From: Synanceia verrucosa
Taxonomy: Eukaryota > Chordata > Actinopteri > Perciformes > Synanceiidae
Length of the DNA stretch: 64,000 nt
Reading direction: 5' to 3'
Assembly (NCBI GenBank): GCA_029721515.1
Contig: CM056558.1
Location: forward strand, 12,989,240-13,053,239
This document shows, piece by piece, positions 50,886-63,700 of the stretch. The notes beneath the pieces are model-generated. The model searched no databases and was not told the DNA's origin. It saw only the letters and a list, made by a program, of their open reading frames with translations. The position numbers and the translations under genes were made by a program. Numbering within the stretch: position 1 is the stretch's first letter; every line of letters begins with the position of its first letter.

Positions 50886-53751
50886 GGATGCCTGTTTTTG
50901 TACAGGAAAAAGGAAGTGTGCAGAGAACGCCAAGCATGTGCTGAAGGTTCTGACTGATATCCTTGGACATGAGAACCATGAGGTGATGCACGCATCCGTC
51001 AACACATGCACACAGATGTTAAACGCACAATGCATTTATAGCACATGCAGAATACATTGAGAACTCATTGAGGTTCACGGGGCCTACATAGCATAACAAA
51101 GCATGCTCACACATTCAGGAGTGGACACCACACAGCACTCCAATAATTATTTCCATTATACATGAATTACCACCTGTCTATCTGTTGAAATACTACTGTA
51201 ACGCAAACAGACACTCACTTGCAATGAGACAAAGTTTGTGATGCTTTCCAGAGTGTTTGGCTTAGATATTACTTATGACTTTAGTCTATAAAACATAAAA
51301 ACTGTCTTCTTTTAGTTTTATGATTGTTAATGTTGCCAATGTTGTGTGTGCGTGTGTCACGCTCTTTCAGATTCGACCATATGTGAATGGAGCTCTGTAC
51401 AGCATCCTGTGTATTCCCTCTGTGAGACAGGAAGCCAAAGAGATGGTGAGATAGCAGAAATGTCTTCACCTGCTCGGAGGAAACAGACCCAGTTTGTGTT
51501 TTTTTTTCCACTCTGCATTTGTCTCTCTATGTCACCACACAACCAGTATTTGGAGGGGAAACAACAGGTGCTCACAGTCATGTTACACAGTCACTGTACT
51601 GAGATACTGGTGAGCTGGTGATTTTTTTGTTGTTTATGCAGGAGACTATGGATAGGGCTGGGTTTATCCTGTCCAACAAATAACACATTTAAACAACAGT
51701 AATCTTTTTTAATTCAGTTACCGTATGTTTTAATGAACTTAAAATTAACACTTAGCCAGTTTTTATTTCAGTATATACAGTGATTGTTGATTCATTCATT
51801 TTGATTCTGATACTAACTAGAGAAATAGCCTTTTGTTTTGTCTTTCAGCTGTAATTTTGTGCGCGTATGTACACCAGTGTGACGTGTTTCCCTCATGTGT
51901 GCAGAGAATAGAAGAGATTCTGTGCTGCTACAGCAAAGAGGAGAGCCCAGACCTTAACAGAGAGATTCAGATCATCATTAAGCAGCTAAACTCGGGTTAG
52001 TGAAGTCAAACTGTCACAGTTGATGAATTCTGTTTTATGAATGTGTGTACACCGGTAGCCACGACTACACTATTAGACTAGTTTAACATTAGATTGATTA
52101 CCTTGAGCTTTTTTAATCCACGTGTTCTGGCTGTGTTCCACCCAGCTGATGAAGAGGAGCCAGAGTCAGATGATGAAGACGAAGAAGAGGACAATGACGT
52201 AAGTCTGAGGAAACCATGATATTATACACATTATTCAACCTCAAGCATTGTCCAACCAAAAAAAAAACAACTAAATTATAGGCACCAAGAAACATGAAAA
52301 ACAAAACTTGGATGTAAATTGTAAAGAGTAAAAAAATTAAAAAAAGTATAAAATGATAAAACCATGCCCTGTCACGCATGGAGGTCACTACAGAGTACAG
52401 CTGTTTAAAAGTGTTTTTTTTCTCTATATATGCCTGCAATTTTGGGCACTACTGCATATAGGCCACTCTAGTGGAAGCTATTGCATCATCCCATACAAAA
52501 AAATCCTATTGGCAGGTCATTGCAATGGTAAAAAGTAGTCAGTAAAACCAAGATGGCAGACAGACAGGGAGAAAGACCAGCCACCTCAGCTATTTCGGTT
52601 TCTACCTTCTATAAAAAGATACCATTGCAGGTAAAAAAAATATATAATTACATCAAGTAATGTCTAAGGTGTCATATTATGTCAAGATTATCCAAGTTTT
52701 GCATGCATCACAAGCTATGTTTCAACTTAAATGCATTGTCAATTACTACCAATGTTGTTCTTGAAAATAATTCATATCCTGTAATGCTTTGGCTGTAAAT
52801 CAACTGCTTTATGTTTTTAGAATGTAATTTGAGTTTCTAGACTTAAGTGAGGAAGAGTGTGCTTCTGGTAGCAGTGATGAGGAATGGCTGCCAGTACAGA
52901 CAGGTGCAAGCAGAGAAGTAGAATCAAGCAGTGACAGTGAAGGTGAGGAGGCTGGAAATGTTGCTGAGGGAGTTGAGGATGAGGAAGGAGATGAGGCTGA
53001 CGAACCTGACGGACCACCACCTTCCAGAGCTCAGGGGAAAAAAAGCAAAGGAAAAGAGTGTCAGAAATGTCAGAAATGTTTGGAAAGAACCAAGTACCTA
53101 TGCATGCAGTCAGTGTCTTGTCACTTTGTGCCCCGGATGCTTTGGCAACTATCATAGAAAATAGTCTCAAAAAGGAGATACAAGAATGCTTTGACAGCAA
53201 ATATATGATACATGCTATAAGATGATAAGAGGAGAGAAAATGCTCAGTTCAGACATAACAGTTCAGAGACTTGACAGGAATATGAGAAGCTTGATACGAT
53301 GAGGATCTACACTTAGTTCAGTGACTGTTACTTTTGTTACACTATTCTCAGTTCAGAGAGATTGTCTTTATTTTATAACCTTGTTTTACATCAATCAGTC
53401 AAATGAAAAGCAAATGAATCAGTGGAAACAACTGGAAATAAAATGGGATGTAATTAGAAATTGGTCATTCACAACTATAGGAATATACTAACAAAACACA
53501 TCATGAAAATTAGGGTCAGAGGAAGCATAGCCAGAAATGAACACCTCATATGTGACACGTTTCCCAAACCTTTAGATGGCAATCTCAGTATGACACAGAT
53601 ATTGGGTGTCTCCCACCAGTGTATTTGCGCATGTGTGTATAGGGGTCTTGAAGGTCTTGGCAGTTTAGATTCTTTGGGAAAGTTTTTCAAGATAAGGTGT
53701 GTGGAAATAAATTGGCAATGGCTGGACTCTCGTAGGTGTTTGTGTGTGTTT

Positions 53752-53803
<52 letters not shown>

Positions 53804-56800
53804 TCATGGTCATGTAAAAATTCTTTTAAAGCCTGTAATCTCAGATGTGTTGGTGTTTATGTAGCTGCCATCCATTTACCATGGCTATAAGTGCAGATTG
53901 ATGTGTTCCCCACTACCCTGGTCTCTTGTTGTCTCTGTGTGACCTTGTGCCAAGCATTGTTTTAGTGTTAAACCTAGTTTGTAGACTCTTATCAGTTTTA
54001 TTATCTTATCAGTGTTAAAGTTAATTTTAAAATGAAAATCAGGGAATATGGAATGAGTGACATGACATACATGGGTCTTTTATGACCATTATATTTTAGA
54101 TTTTTCTTATCACCTCAAATGATGTCATTTTGATTTGCTCTTATTGTCTCTTGACAGGAGGATTTAATGGATACAGACCTTGATATCGAGGAAGTTCTCC
54201 AACCACAGCCCAGGGAATTGTCTGGTGAAAGCCTGCTCACCACTGAGTACCTGGGAGTAAGCACCCTCGTTGCACTCCTCACTGTGCACTATATGACATT
54301 TGTTGTTTGCTTAAAAGACATATATACTGCTTGCAGTGAGGTAGCTTAATAAGTTCCGGACGTGCTGCATATAAGCAGTTGGTAAGATAGTACATAGTAG
54401 TTAAAGGAATGATAATTGTATTGCCGCATAAAACAGACATTAGACACTAATCCTTTACAAATTGCAAGATTTTATGTCAGTGTGCTACTTAATGATATGG
54501 CTAGAGGAAGGGCAGCAGGCCTTCACATTGAAGGAAGCTGTTCAAAGAAATAGTTCCTAAAAAGCTTAATATCTACAAGCACAGGCGACCCATTTATACT
54601 GAGTTAGGCATGAATTAGAAAAGGTGTAAGTACGACTTGTTAAACACCAAACCAGTTGCTCTGTTTTGTCATCAGTCATCATATGCCAATACCATTTCAC
54701 AAGTTTAACAGTGAGGGAAATCCCCACACACTGGCAGACAGCAAGTTGAACACGTGGAGAGCTTGGAGTGAAAATGGGTACGATTGTCCCAGAGGTTTTT
54801 CTATTATTCACTGTCTATAGATGCGTTCCGGGCTTTGTCTCCCCGTGATATCATAACTACAGTCTGTTTCTGCACTGTTCAGAGATGGCAATGTAACTCA
54901 AATATATGCAATTTATATCAATTTTCTTGCCTAGATCATGACCAACATGGCAAAGGTGAAGAGGAAATCAACCCCTCTGTCACAACCGAGTGTTGATGAA
55001 CTCTTCCAACGGCCGGTCACCCCAAGTTCTCATCGTAATTTCAACACAGTGTAAGTTTCATAAAAGCTATTCTAAGTGAGAGTGTTGCGAATTAGCATTC
55101 ACTACATACACTGTGATACAATGCAGAAATACAAACCGACATTGTGACACTGCCTGAATTGCATTACATCTCTGGCGAATATTCATGGTGTGTGGGAGGA
55201 CGATAAGGTGTAGTTTCTTGCTTAAGGGTACTTCAGTTATTCAAACTGTGATTTCCAGATGGTGTGTAAAATACCACAGAATGCTCTGTCTAGATAAAAT
55301 CATGTGATGTCTGGCCTCTTTTTTCTTCAAGTGGATCATTTTACGTAGCTTTGTTCCATGACATAGACAATGAAGTTCTTGTATCTTTTAAAACCAGTGC
55401 AGTAGGTCAAAGCAAGAATGGGTTCAAATACATTTTGCCATTTATCGGCACCAAGCCTGACAGTAATGGATATGACAGCAATGAGGCATCATTGTAGCAC
55501 ACATTACCTGGCTCCAGAGGTAAGGGAGCATCCACTCACAGCAAGTTATTATCACTTGTCAGACAGTGCTGCTGAAAGGTCAGGTAAACCGTTAAGGTGT
55601 GATGTAAATAAAATAATACCAATATGATTGTCCTGACAATAGTTCTTGTTTGTTGTGTCGTGTGTCATGTGTAGGGTTTATCGATCCAGCAGTCAGGGCG
55701 GTGAGGGTAGCGGGGACAAGGAATTCTCTTCTAGCAGACACAAGAGTGAGGAAGGAAGCCTGTCTCCTTCTCAATACAACTCCAGACCTCCTACGCGTTC
55801 CGGCAGTCGTCCTAGCACTGCTGACTCCCTACGTCACAGTATCGGTGGGTGGATGTCATTTGTGGCCTTTACCAATAAATAAATAAAATAAATACATTTG
55901 ATAGTAGTAGAATATAAAATAAAAGTCTTTAATCATGTAAGAATGTTGTAACTGTTCATTAAACTTTCAGTCAGATCACTCATACTTTCTACACTTTCTG
56001 TGTACTGAAAATCCACATAAATTATGCTTTATTATTATTGCTTTATGTGGATTTATTTGATGTGGTGCCCAGTGTCCACTAGGCAAGGAAGCTCCTGTGA
56101 CTTCCTCAGAAATCATGTGGGATAAAGACTCAGCAAAATTGGCACTGAGTGGCAAACGACCTCTTTTGACTTTCCGTTTTAACTAACAGCTTGGCGTCAT
56201 GCAGTGCTCATGTGTTCCTTAATCATCATGAACATACTGTTACATTGTTTGATTTAAATTCTTAGTTTGAAGTTCTAATTTTTTTAGTCATTCCTCTCTG
56301 TCACACACAAACATGCACTCAGACTCAGAGTGTGGCAGGTTGTCCCAGGAGTCAGAGTTGGACGGGCCATATGAGGGACGAGCCAGAAAAGGACATTCCC
56401 AGGAGGAACACAATGGACAATCTGTCAGGTAAACTGACACACGCACACATACTGCACATATACTGTACATAATGAAGGACTGTGTGCTTTCACAAATGCT
56501 GCTGCAATTCAGTGGCTAAAGCAGCTAATAAAATTTGAACATCAGTCCACATTTCAAGGCTGACTACCTCCTGATCACATATAAAGCATATTTCTCCAGC
56601 AGCGTGCCTAAGCATTCATTTCAACTTCTGAGTAGAAGAGAATGCACATAAGTTGACTGCAGGCTGATTCACTTCCTGGAAGTAGGTGGATTATACGTTA
56701 CAGTAACCTATAGATGGTTAGAGGGTGTGTCATTTTCACAGTCAGAGCTACTGAATTGAATCAGATTGAGTCATGATTTATGAAAATAACAGAAGAGCTT

Positions 56801-57687
56801 TGCATATAACATATGAAAAGGGATAATGAGTATATTAGGAAGTGAACATTGGAAATATATGAAGAGAGAAATACAGTTGTGGGCTTTTAGGAGCATTTAT
56901 TTAGTTGTTTGGTAGCAACTACGATAAAAAAATAGCCAGAATAAGACTTACAAAGCAGCAATGTGAGTCAGCTGAAACCTTGAGATATGTGTCAGCATAT
57001 TTGTGTGTTTGTGGAGAGCAATAATGTGGTTCCACAACAGTTGGTGACTCAGCACCCCCTAAGCTGGTCTGTGAAACTGTGACATGCGTTTTAAACGAGC
57101 AACTCCCACAAAGAGGCCCATTCAATCCAACCTCCCCTGCTTCTCCTCTCCTTTAAATCCAAGAGGAACTTGACTCCTGAATCCCACCAGGAGTAATAAG
57201 TCCCAGGAAACTACTTCAGTTATCCTTCCTCACCCCCCCTCCCAAAAAAAAAAAAAAAACAGACGTAAAACATCGCTACAATACAGACTTCAATAGCCTC
57301 ATTTCACCCCAGTTTGGAGGCAAGACTTTTTATAGTGAGAGGAGATTTCAGGACATATTCATTGACGTCTGGGTGAATAGTCTTAGTGACTCAGCAATTT
57401 GTTTTGTTTTTAGATGTATGTTAGCCAGGCACCAAAGTTAAATACTGACACTGTGTTGCTAACTAGATGACTGCTCTTAGCATTTATTATTGCTGTCAAA
57501 GTTAATCTGTGTTAACACAATTAATCTGCATTAATGCGCTAATTTGCTCAATGGTAACTTGGTAATGGTAACTGCCCGAAATGTGTGTGTGTGTGTGTGT
57601 GTGTGTGTACATACAGTATATGTATATATATACACACATATATATGTGTGTATATATATATATATATGTGTATATATATATATATAT

Positions 57688-57740
<53 letters not shown>

Positions 57741-60000
57741 TATATATATATATATATGTGTATATATATATATATATATACACACACACATATATATGTG
57801 TGTGTGTATATATATATATGATTTTTTGAATGGCGTTTTGCTGGCAGGTCTTGAAGCACTTCTCTGGCAATGCATTTCAGGCAGTTTCTCAAAGTATAGT
57901 TACCGTCGCACAAGTTAACGCTAATTTCAACAGCCCTAGTGTTTATACAACTTTGTGGACATTTATGCAACATATAAGCATATGCAGGTTTGTGGAACCC
58001 ACTTGTGTTCATAAAGTGACGGTCATGGTTTGTAACATCCAGAAAAACCAGATGATATCGGGGACATTGGCGCCAGTGTGACTACTCTGAGCAGAAACAA
58101 GAATGAGCTGACTGAAATCTATCCATGTATTATGGTATGGGATTGCTCTACAGGATGCAGGTCATTTGGCTACTGTGCGATAAGAACATTAGCAGAGTTT
58201 GGGCCTTCACTGTGTGACCGGAGGCAGAAGATTCTTTGATTCCTTGTGATCCTGCTCCTCAGACACACAGACATGACTATAAATTGTCCTCATTATGGTG
58301 TCAGTAACACAGTAGGGCCTTATTCCACCAATGCAAAGCAGCTGCAAAATATTATGTAATTTGCATAGAAGGGTGTAAATATCAAACACAAACATATCCC
58401 ACTATCACAACAGAGCATTTGTTGTTGAATGCAATGTTTTCCAGCATCCTGCATTTCTTCTCCCTTTTCTTTTTCCCGTCATCAGTGGTGATTGTGTTCC
58501 TGCATTTACAAGCCGACCCAAGGTTCCCCGCACACCTGACACAGCAGCCAGCCAGAACACCAGTGCTCACCGGGCTCGGGGCCCAGCTCTGGCACCCCAG
58601 TTTTCCCAGTCAGAGCCACAACAGAGCAGCCGGCCAAGCTCCGCCAGTTCCACAGGGGGAGGAGGAGGTGGAGGGGGACGACACAGTGGAAGTAAGCATA
58701 TGCCCACCAGCCAGGTTTGGCTCCGTTTGTTTGTTTTGGAATATAACCAGCCATGATTTTGAGTTCTAAGTTGGTGTAGAAACACTAAATTGTCATTCAA
58801 GGTGAACTAAGCTGTAGACATAACTTTTCAGTCATGTTCAGTCTCTGACAGATGTGGGTAAGGAGTTCATGGAGACAATAGCAAGGCATTGTTTTTTATC
58901 CAGCCCATCCCTGGACAGCCACATAATGTACTGTATGTATTTACTGTCATCTTCACATCTTAAACATAGAAGTTGAGTCACTGCAGGGGAGATGGCCTGA
59001 CCATTTGCTCTGGTGCTCTTAGTCGAGTGATAACATCTCTCCATGCTCTCATGCATCTTAACTGCATTTGATGGGCAAGTACGTCCGGCTCTTACTCTGG
59101 GTGTCCTTACTATAAAGCCTGTAATAGAGCCTAATGGTTAGTCCAAGCCACCACATCCTACTGTGTGTGTGTTGTACTTATGAGGTCTGGCAAGTGTCAG
59201 GCATCTATCGACCCTTACGGGAGTCACTTGATCGCTGCTCCACTTAAAGGGCAATAAGCAAGCGCACATGACAGGGCAAACAAAATAAGTACGCTGATAC
59301 TGTGAGCATATTTAGCTTTTATTGGTACGTTCCCTGCAAATTCTCTCTCCAAAATTTCTCTCTTGAGTGCAGCTTCTGCAGACTGACAGGACTTATTATA
59401 CCTAATGTTTGCTGCTCAGTGGAGTCACCCAACCATACGCTGAGACAGAATCCCCTTTAGGCCCACTTGTGGTAAACACGTCTGTTGTGATTGACAGAGA
59501 CGCTGAAGGCAGATAGAGGAGGCGTTTTTTGTAACTGACCACCCACTCAGCTTGCACAAAAAGGCTAGGAGCCACCACTGCCTCACCATGTTGAGAGGAT
59601 GGAAAAAACTGCATTATCCTACCTAAGTCTTGTTGACAAAGCTGACTTCTTGTGATGATGGATCCCCGTTATGTTGCTGTGCAGCTCGAGAAAATATGGG
59701 AAGTGCAGCAGGATCTCTTAGAGCTGTCACTGTGTCCTTGAATGAAAAATAAGCTAAGGAAATCATAGTTTCACTTCAGAGCAAAAATATTTATTATTGC
59801 TTTCTTTTTCATGAGCACACATTACCAACATGTCCCAGCTAAACTTAAGACATGTTCAGGAAAGATTCAGAATGGAATCTTGAATTTAGTTTTTATCAAT
59901 AAGTTCAAAATGACTGTCCTCTACCTTCCCCTTTCTTTCCTTTTCTCTTACCCTCCCCCTTCTTTCTCCTTCTCCAGGCAGCCAGTCAAAGATGAGGTGA
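39938..60000 (+). CDS. armc9: LisH domain-containing protein ARMC9
   Basis: Twenty-four coding exons join in continuous frame to 2490 nt (829 residues). The protein opens MGDILATEADLLGMIKEYL, aligning with human ARMC9 from its first residue, with a LisH motif at about 7-39, a coiled coil at about 203-235 (QQLQLQLVESDRRI), armadillo-type helices at about 300-560, an acidic run at about 573-595 (DDEDEEEDND) and a Ser/Pro-rich tail with eight Gly in a row before the end SSQSKMR. ARMC9 is a basal-body and ciliary protein; human mutations cause Joubert syndrome. An in-frame ATG eight codons upstream (39914) is an alternative start, but homology favours 39938. A non-coding exon ends at 39455. All splice sites are GT..AG. 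Introns host a tRNA gene and several mobile elements. Confidence 0.96.
40437..40509 (+). tRNA. tRNA-Ala (AGC)
   Basis: A 73-base cloverleaf: acceptor GGGGGAT with ATCCTCC (one G-T pair), D arm GCTC/GAGC, anticodon arm CTCGC/GCGAG enclosing TTAGCAT (anticodon AGC), T arm GCGGG/CCCGC with loop ATCGATG, discriminator A. No intron; CCA not encoded. A TTTT terminator follows at 40517-40520. All stems pair, so it looks functional, though the T loop differs from the usual TTCGAAT. It lies in the armc9 intron between the exons at 40170 and 41168, same strand. Confidence 0.93.
40523..40878 (+). mobile_element. tRNA-derived SINE with (TTC)n tail
   Basis: The head GGGGCGGCAGTAGCTCAG and TCTGTAGTGAC resembles a tRNA with an A box, and a B-box-like GTTCAAGTCC lies at 40578-40588. 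A conserved body (GGAGAGTGGACTGGTAGCTGG; GGTGCCCTTGAGCAAGGCACC) is followed by an AT-rich 3' part and a (TTC)n end. It starts 13 bases after the tRNA-Ala gene. The minus-strand copy at 4663 shares its 5' half. No clear target duplication was found. Confidence 0.8.
42191..42221. repeat. Short tandem repeat, TCTAACTAA unit
   Basis: Three to four copies of the 9-10 base unit TCTAACTAA in an armc9 intron. Confidence 0.85.
44926..44961 (+). other. Candidate armc9 cassette microexon (36 nt)
   Basis: Between the exons ending at 44352 and starting at 47065, a 36-nt block is preceded by CTTTTGTCCACAAAG and followed by a perfect donor GTAAGT. In the armc9 phase it reads GYYSMSPYDDGY with no stop. Both neighbouring junctions are phase 0, so inclusion would add 12 residues without changing the frame (841 aa). 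I do not recall an equivalent in human ARMC9. Use is not proven. Confidence 0.45.
50855..50881. repeat. (GT)n microsatellite
   Basis: About 13 GT units ending 25 bases upstream of the armc9 exon at 50906, so its length could affect the polypyrimidine region of that acceptor. Confidence 0.9.
52553..53164 (+). pseudogene. piggyBac transposase gene, internally deleted
   Basis: First exon 52553-52630 begins MADRQGERPATSAISV and ends at a GTAAAA donor. A second coding block from about 52,838 encodes FLDLSEEECASGSSDEEWLP and a long acidic N-terminal segment, as in PGBD-type transposases. It runs directly into a C-terminal cysteine-rich zinc ribbon (TYACSQCLVTLCPGCFGNYH, stop 53162-53164) that is in a different frame. 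The whole DDD catalytic core, several hundred residues, is absent. So this is a deletion derivative. It lies in the armc9 intron between the exons at 52146 and 54158. Terminal repeats and TTAA ends were not resolved. Confidence 0.7.
53728..53800. repeat. (TG)n microsatellite
   Basis: TGTT/TG units followed by about 20 perfect TG, in an armc9 intron. The open frames around it are artefacts. Confidence 0.92.
57488..57938. mobile_element. hAT-like element expanded by TG/TA repeats
   Basis: Left end TATTGCTGTCAAAGTTAA and right end TTTCAACAGCCCTA are diverged inverted repeats of the fish hAT type whose consensus reads AGGGCTGTCAA..TTAA. Flanking 8-mers GCATTTAT (57480-57487) and GTGTTTAT (57939-57946) agree at 6 of 8 positions, as an old target duplication would. 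The inside is a long compound (TG)n(TA)n tract at 57581-57820. No transposase. It lies in an armc9 intron. Confidence 0.55.
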
Positions 60001-60735
60001 AGAGGGAGCTGTCACCATGGCATAGCGCTATCTCCCCGGGCGCCTTAGGCTTCCTGTAACATCATCCCCCCAGGTTGCGATCAGGGTCAGAGCAACAGAG
60101 ATGGCAGAGGATCAGCAGCAGGAGTAAGGGCGAGAACAATGAGAAGGGTTGTAGCTCTCCATTTTTTTCTCCCCCACCTCCCTTTCAGCTTCAGCATAGA
60201 CTTCTTCTGTAACATAATATAGAGAATCACCACAACCCCCAGTCTAACGCTGTGGACCTTGTAGCTTTAGTTGGCTCTGGATTTTTTCACTGTCTCATTA
60301 AGGTAACAGCTGGCACCTAAATATGTGCACCGTCCTCCAGCCATTACAAGTTTCAGGTGAACAAGGATGGGGCAGTTCAGGGTAAAATAGTTGGAAGAGA
60401 CTGATTTAGTGACAAATAGTCTGAGAGGCCTCTTTTTGTTGATGAATGTCTGCACTTAAGTGTGAATATGAGCTGATGTGTTTAGAATTAAGCACAGCAT
60501 GGTTTTATCTGGTTTCAACTACTGTACATGTAAACGGGGGCTCAATGGTTTAGGAAACCTGACATGATTTTAATGGGGCATGGCAATGACTTTTCTGTCT
60601 TTTAATTTCTTGTACAGATGTACAGATGTACCACTCTTTTGAATTTCACTACGTCCTGTATATATTGATTTTTTTTTTTTTTTTCGATTGTGGTGGAAAA
60701 TCCGCATGAATAAATAATTGTACTGGCTTTATTTC
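60001..60735 (+). terminator. armc9 3' UTR and poly(A) signal
   Basis: After the TGA at 59998-60000, the UTR runs to a canonical AATAAA at 60709-60714, preceded by a T-run (60669-60684) and followed by a T/G-rich stretch. The cleavage point near 60,730 is estimated. Confidence 0.7.
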
Positions 60736-63700
60736 AAATATAAGACTGTATCTTGTATCTGAGTAGCTGCTGTTGTTTAACTTAAGCTCCATGAAATGAT
60801 TACAGGAAAGACAGATTTTGACAAAAGTTATCAGTAGTGCTCACTACCACACTACCATCTATACAATATCTGAAAAAAAACTTGAATTAATGTCTTAAAT
60901 CCAGCATTTTTTACAATGTGCATTTGCACTTTTCTCCAAATATAGAATATTTATGTCAACTGTTAAATTTTGGTAGTAATTGATTTTAATACTTTTTAAG
61001 TGGTTTTAAATAAATGTGGCATGTCACCTGTTCTCTGGCATATTACATCCACACCCTCTGTTTTATTGAATTTCTCAATTTGATGACTCATGTTGAGGAC
61101 TCTTTTAGCTCTCTGGCTGCTGGTGAGCTCCGCTGCACAGCCTTGAATCATAAATCACCTCCTTTTACATAATTACTGCCGCCCAGCAGTTGGCATATTG
61201 TGACCACACAGTGATGTGTGCTCGCCTTTGTGCTACGCTCCTCTGCAAAGAAAAAAAACCCCTTTGTGTTCAACTCGTCAAGATGTCACACAGCAGGAAG
61301 ATTTCTAGTCTTGTGTCGTGTCCTAAACTGAAAGCTATATCACGCTCGCCCCCTTCACCTGACAGCTGCACCCTCCCCAAATGTGCCGGGGACATGCTGA
61401 AGTTTTCAATTAAAGTCCCCATAACTAATTCTCCTTAGCATTCAACATATATTCTTTCGCAGCTGTTGTCCGTCATTACTACTGGATACTTACAGCATGT
61501 AAAGCAAAGAATCAAACTTCTTTTTCAGCACACAGTTGCAAATAACCTGTACAATAATGTGATTTTTACATTTGTTAAGAATAATATTATTGCTCTTAGG
61601 TGACATTACTGGCAGCAACGTTGCCTTTCTGCTTTCAGGGTGTACTAATCACTGATGAAAGTTTGAAAATGCAATAAAAAGGAATGAAAACGGACTCCAA
61701 AACAGACATGTCGTGCAGTTGGATACTGGAATTAATTAAATTAATGATGGCTGAGTTTCATTTTGCTGCTTTGGTTTCAGGGTACTAGTCCTAGTATGCA
61801 GAATGCAGTATGCAGTGATATACTGGAACATTTGAATAGAACAGAGCCATGTGTTACTAATATTAACACGTGCTTTTCCTACAATGCCATGCTATGAAAA
61901 TGGCTGAAGTCTTCCAACACACACCCTAATCTAACACTGAAAGACTTGTGATCAAGATGTTAACTCCTGGCCAGGACATTACTTAATGACACACAGATGA
62001 TCAGTCATCTTCCCTCTGATATGTAAAGTCTACAGAAATGATACCTCCAGTTTTAGCTGGAGTTTTATTAACTCTTATGTGTGGTCCCCTGAGGCATGAC
62101 ATATTCAGTGATTAATATTGTGGACGCTGCCAGTGGGCAGCAGCACAATGTGAGGAAACAGGCCACACATGACTGACTGACGCACTTGCAGCCAGGTGGC
62201 TGTGGAATCCTGAGCTCCAGCCATGTCGGTGCTGTCCAACTGTAACGGCGACTAAGAGGAAGCTGCTGCTTTCTATCAAAACAAAATTTTGGCTTAAGAT
62301 TAGGGATGGAGTTTTCAGATAATAGAAAAAACATTTAGTGTGGCTTTTGTCACACTAAAGTTTCCTTCCATGTCACTCTAGGCCTTTACCGGGCGTCTCT
62401 GACATACTGTTTCAGTTTGAAAAGGCTGCATAAATTGTAAAGTTGTTGTATTGTCCTCCAGGCCTTGTATGCATGGAAGTCTTCCTGTCAAAATATAGAT
62501 TATTTTTAAGACCTTCATTGTTTTCTATTCTGGGTCTTTGGGGTTTTGCCATTACTACCATGCATCATCTTAACAATTTTGATTTGGATTTGCATGCTAT
62601 CCACGTACAATGAGCCAAAGTTGAACCAGAGGACAGTGTTTTACGTCTGCAACAGCAGGATTGCACAACAATTCAACCTTCACCCTTGACTTCACAGAAC
62701 AGTGTTTTAGTTAATATAGTTAACCATGGAACTTATTTATGACCTTGTATATCTGAAACGCTGCATCATTGTGTCTCAACAATTGATCTGGTGAGTTTGT
62801 GATTTTTTTTTTTCTTGGAGACACTCAAATCTCTAAGAACAGGAACATCCTCTTCAGAAGAGTCCTGACTGCCTTCAGGATCGCTGGCACCCCTTTCAGA
62901 TTTGTTTATCAGTGGACAGCCTTGTGCTCCACAGATAAAAGGTGACGCCAGCTATGAAGATACAGTGTTTCAGCGTCTCTGTCTCCTGAACCTCCTGTTT
63001 CCTTCTGACAGGTCCTTTTGAACAGACAGATAGAAGCTGCCCTTTTGGTGCAAACACTTGAAGCTGTGTGTCTTTCCTTTCAGGCCCTTTAAAAAAACAT
63101 CATCATATGACAGGAGGCATTCTTGACAGATTTGGATATTTACAAAACATGGTATCGCTGAAGGTTAAAGAGGCCATTTCTCAAACAGACTATTCGCAAT
63201 TCTCCTTTTACATTATTGACCTTCACTGGAATGTCCTCACAAACTACCCATTAACCTTTCGCATCAATGCACCTACACTTTTTTTCTGTGTATACTCGAG
63301 CAAATAACTGTGGGTTGGTATGTTTTGTGGGACGCAGCAAATACCGGACTGGGGCTGTTGATTCTTGCACAGGAAGGGGATAAAAGATTAATCACTGTCA
63401 CAGATGACAGCTGCATCAGTTTAACAGCAAGCCACGCTAGTTAATTTCCTCTGAACTTTTCTGAGGTCACTTAATAATCTCATCTCAGGCATCACTTATG
63501 CATGGAGTTTTCCTAGTCGTGACAGAGCTTTCCATTATTCGGAAAATTTTATGTTGGCTTAAAAGTCCTATATGAAAGCACAGGACGGGCCTACATTTGA
63601 CAAAACACCCACATAGTCTTTATTTTGAAGTCTTTTGCCCTATAATGCAAAAAAACAATGTCTTTAGTATGGATTGTAAAGTAGGCATAGTTGATGTACC

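Larger units (their letters stand above)
47065..60000 (+). other. armc9 exon map, second part
   Basis: Exons: 47065-47099, 47183-47294, 47576-47668, 48828-48918, 49474-49597, 49677-49816, 50906-50982, 51371-51445, 51905-51995, 52146-52198, 54158-54256, 54935-55050, 55675-55844, 56323-56428, 58486-58691, 59978-60000 (stop TGA 59998-60000). Phases agree at every junction. The C-terminal exons from 54935 on are the least conserved but keep landmarks shared with human ARMC9: QRPVTP, AFTSRPK, SSRPSSASST and the final SSQS. Confidence 0.9.

Noticed and set aside
53461..53817. 118-codon plus-strand frame in an armc9 intron
   Set aside because: Half of it is (TG)n and the remainder resembles no family; it lies between proven exons without fitting splice sites.
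57502..58012. Open frames of up to 154 codons on both strands
   Set aside because: They arise from the self-complementary TG/TA tract inside the hAT-like element; both strands being open is expected for such repeats.
58692..58769. Read-through of the penultimate armc9 exon to a stop in the intron
   Set aside because: The frame continues for about 20 codons, but the GTAAGC donor at 58692 and the SSQS ending after splicing to 59978 match the human protein, so splicing is preferred.
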